Notes under the pieces: model-generated | What the model saw: the letters and a program-made list of their open reading frames with translations, nothing else | What the model was told of the DNA's origin: nothing | The model's database searches: none | Position numbers and translations under genes: made by a program | Assembly: GCA_905216175.1 (NCBI GenBank) | Contig: CAJMSV010000087.1 | Coordinates: forward strand, 1 to 6,899 | Direction: 5' to 3' | DNA from: an uncultured bacterium | GTDB lineage: Bacteria > Actinomycetota > Coriobacteriia > Coriobacteriales > Coriobacteriaceae | DNA: 6,899 nt | Shown here: one piece after another, positions 6,098-6,899 of the stretch | Position numbering within the stretch: position 1 is the first letter of the stretch | How the letters are laid out: every line of letters begins with the position of its first letter

Positions 6098-6899
6098 TCG
6101 AAAGCACCTACCAGCTCGTTGATGTCCTTTACGCCCTGGGACTCGGCCCAGGCCTCGAGCTCATGCGCGATCTTGAGCGAAGCGCACGGATCGACGAAGT
6201 TGGCCATGCCGACCGACACGCAGGTGGCGCCGGCCAGAATAAACTCGGCCGCATCCTCGCCCGTCATGACGCCGCCGACACCGTTGATGGGGATATCGAC
6301 GGCCTGGGCAACCTCCCAGACCATGCGCACGGCGATGTGGTGGCACAGCGGGCCCGAAAGGCCGCCCTTGGGCTTGGCCACGCGGGACTTGCGGGTATGG
6401 ACGTCGATAGCCATGCCCTGGATGGAGTTGATGACCGAAAGGCCGTCGGCACCGGCAGCCTCGAGGGCCTTGGCAATCTCGGCGACGTTGACCGGCGCCA
6501 TCTTCGCGAACAGCGGCATATCGGTCACCTTGCGGCAGGCAGCCATAACGGAAGAGGCGCCCTCGGGCGTGGCGCCCCTGGCGGCGCCGCCGGCGGCGAT
6601 GATGTACAGTTCGCCGGTGATGTCCGGCACGATCATGCTCAGGCCGATGATGGTGGGATCGACGTAGTTGATGGGGCAGGTGGCTACGCCCGTCTCCAGC
6701 GAGACGTAGCCGAACTTGCCGTCCTGCTCCACGCAGGCGTAACCGTTCAGGCCGTAGACGTAGTCGCCGCCGTAGTTGAGCGACTCAAAGCCGACGTACT
6801 CGCAGGGCGCCACGAGCTGGCCGTACAGGTCGATCAGGCCGTACTTGCCGTCATTTTCCACGCGGGCGTAGACGTGCGGGGCGAATAGGTAGATGTAGG
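6091..6899 (-). CDS. pyrD: In-frame WG-repeat / C-terminal PyrD chimera, 5' end cut by window edge
   Basis: The frame is open from the right edge (first full codon 6897) for 268 residues; the true start is outside the window. Residues 1 to about 102 are WG-repeat-like, with two units: ARVENDGKYGLIDLYGQLVAP (12-32 region) and ACVEQDGKFGYVSLETG (54-70). From about 108 the protein is the C-terminal half of a class 1 dihydroorotate dehydrogenase, probably the 1B (PyrK-partnered) type: FAKMAP with the conserved Lys (130-135), VINSIQGMAIDVHTRK (155-170), GGLSGP (178-183), NGVGGVMTGEDAAEF (205-219) and VGMANF (229-234), which are FMN-phosphate-binding elements. The PyrD N-terminal half, including the NxSCPN segment with the catalytic cysteine, is absent. 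As written it should not oxidise dihydroorotate. The PyrD part overlaps pyrF by 7 bp, so its downstream context is native; the WG part may come from another locus by recombination or misassembly. Confidence 0.85.
   Translation of the reverse strand, partial: YIYLFAPHVYARVENDGKYGLIDLYGQLVAPCEYVGFESLNYGGDYVYGLNGYACVEQDGKFGYVSLETGVATCPINYVDPTIIGLSMIVPDITGELYIIAAGGAARGATPEGASSVMAACRKVTDMPLFAKMAPVNVAEIAKALEAAGADGLSVINSIQGMAIDVHTRKSRVAKPKGGLSGPLCHHIAVRMVWEVAQAVDIPINGVGGVMTGEDAAEFILAGATCVSVGMANFVDPCASLKIAHELEAWAESQGVKDINELVGAFEC

Noticed and set aside
5471..6888. Long plus-strand frames opposite pyrF and the PyrD-like gene (5471-6094, 6163-6888)
   Set aside because: They are antisense to well-supported genes, have no family-like motifs and no convincing ribosome-binding sites.
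1..6899. CRISPR array, tRNA or rRNA genes, insertion sequences, phage or defence genes
   Set aside because: I saw no regularly spaced repeats, tRNA-like cloverleaf in the gaps, transposase motifs or defence domains. Gaps between genes are at most 240 bp and are described above.

Overview
The window looks like GC-rich chromosomal DNA from an actinobacterium, most plausibly a gut Coriobacteriia such as Collinsella. This is inferred from an actinobacterial-type integration host factor (mIHF family) next to gmk and rpoZ, and from the style of the proteins; no rRNA or other marker in the window tests it. Every supported gene lies on the minus strand, so transcription runs from high to low coordinates. 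Both ends cut through open reading frames, so the window behaves like a contig fragment.

From right to left: (1) 6899-6091 is an open frame entering from outside. Its upstream third is a WG-repeat protein and its downstream part is the C-terminal half of dihydroorotate dehydrogenase (PyrD), joined in frame without the PyrD N-terminal half or catalytic cysteine. (2) It overlaps pyrF (OMP decarboxylase) by 7 bp, so the pair looks like the end of a pyrimidine operon. (3) A 240-bp gap (5141-5380) holds a large imperfect palindrome with a possible competing pairing, a second inverted repeat, a possible extended -10 and a clear ribosome-binding site for the next gene. (4) mihF, gmk, rpoZ and thiI follow almost without gaps, two of the junctions being stop codon directly against start codon, and end in a convincing intrinsic terminator at 2687-2719. 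The group links nucleoid architecture, GMP phosphorylation, an RNA polymerase subunit, and tRNA thiolation/thiamine synthesis. (5) After a 213-bp gap come comEA and comEC, overlapping by 4 bp, which encode the DNA receptor and membrane channel for DNA uptake. comEC runs off the left edge without a stop.

Most of this is ordinary core-genome content, and I see no new defence, mobile or biosynthetic system. The points worth a second look are the WG-repeat/PyrD junction (real fusion or assembly chimera), the missing metal-ligand motif at the visible end of ComEC (real loss or base-call damage in a C-rich contig end), and the palindromic intergenic element between pyrF and mihF, which may be a dispersed repeat or a structured RNA.
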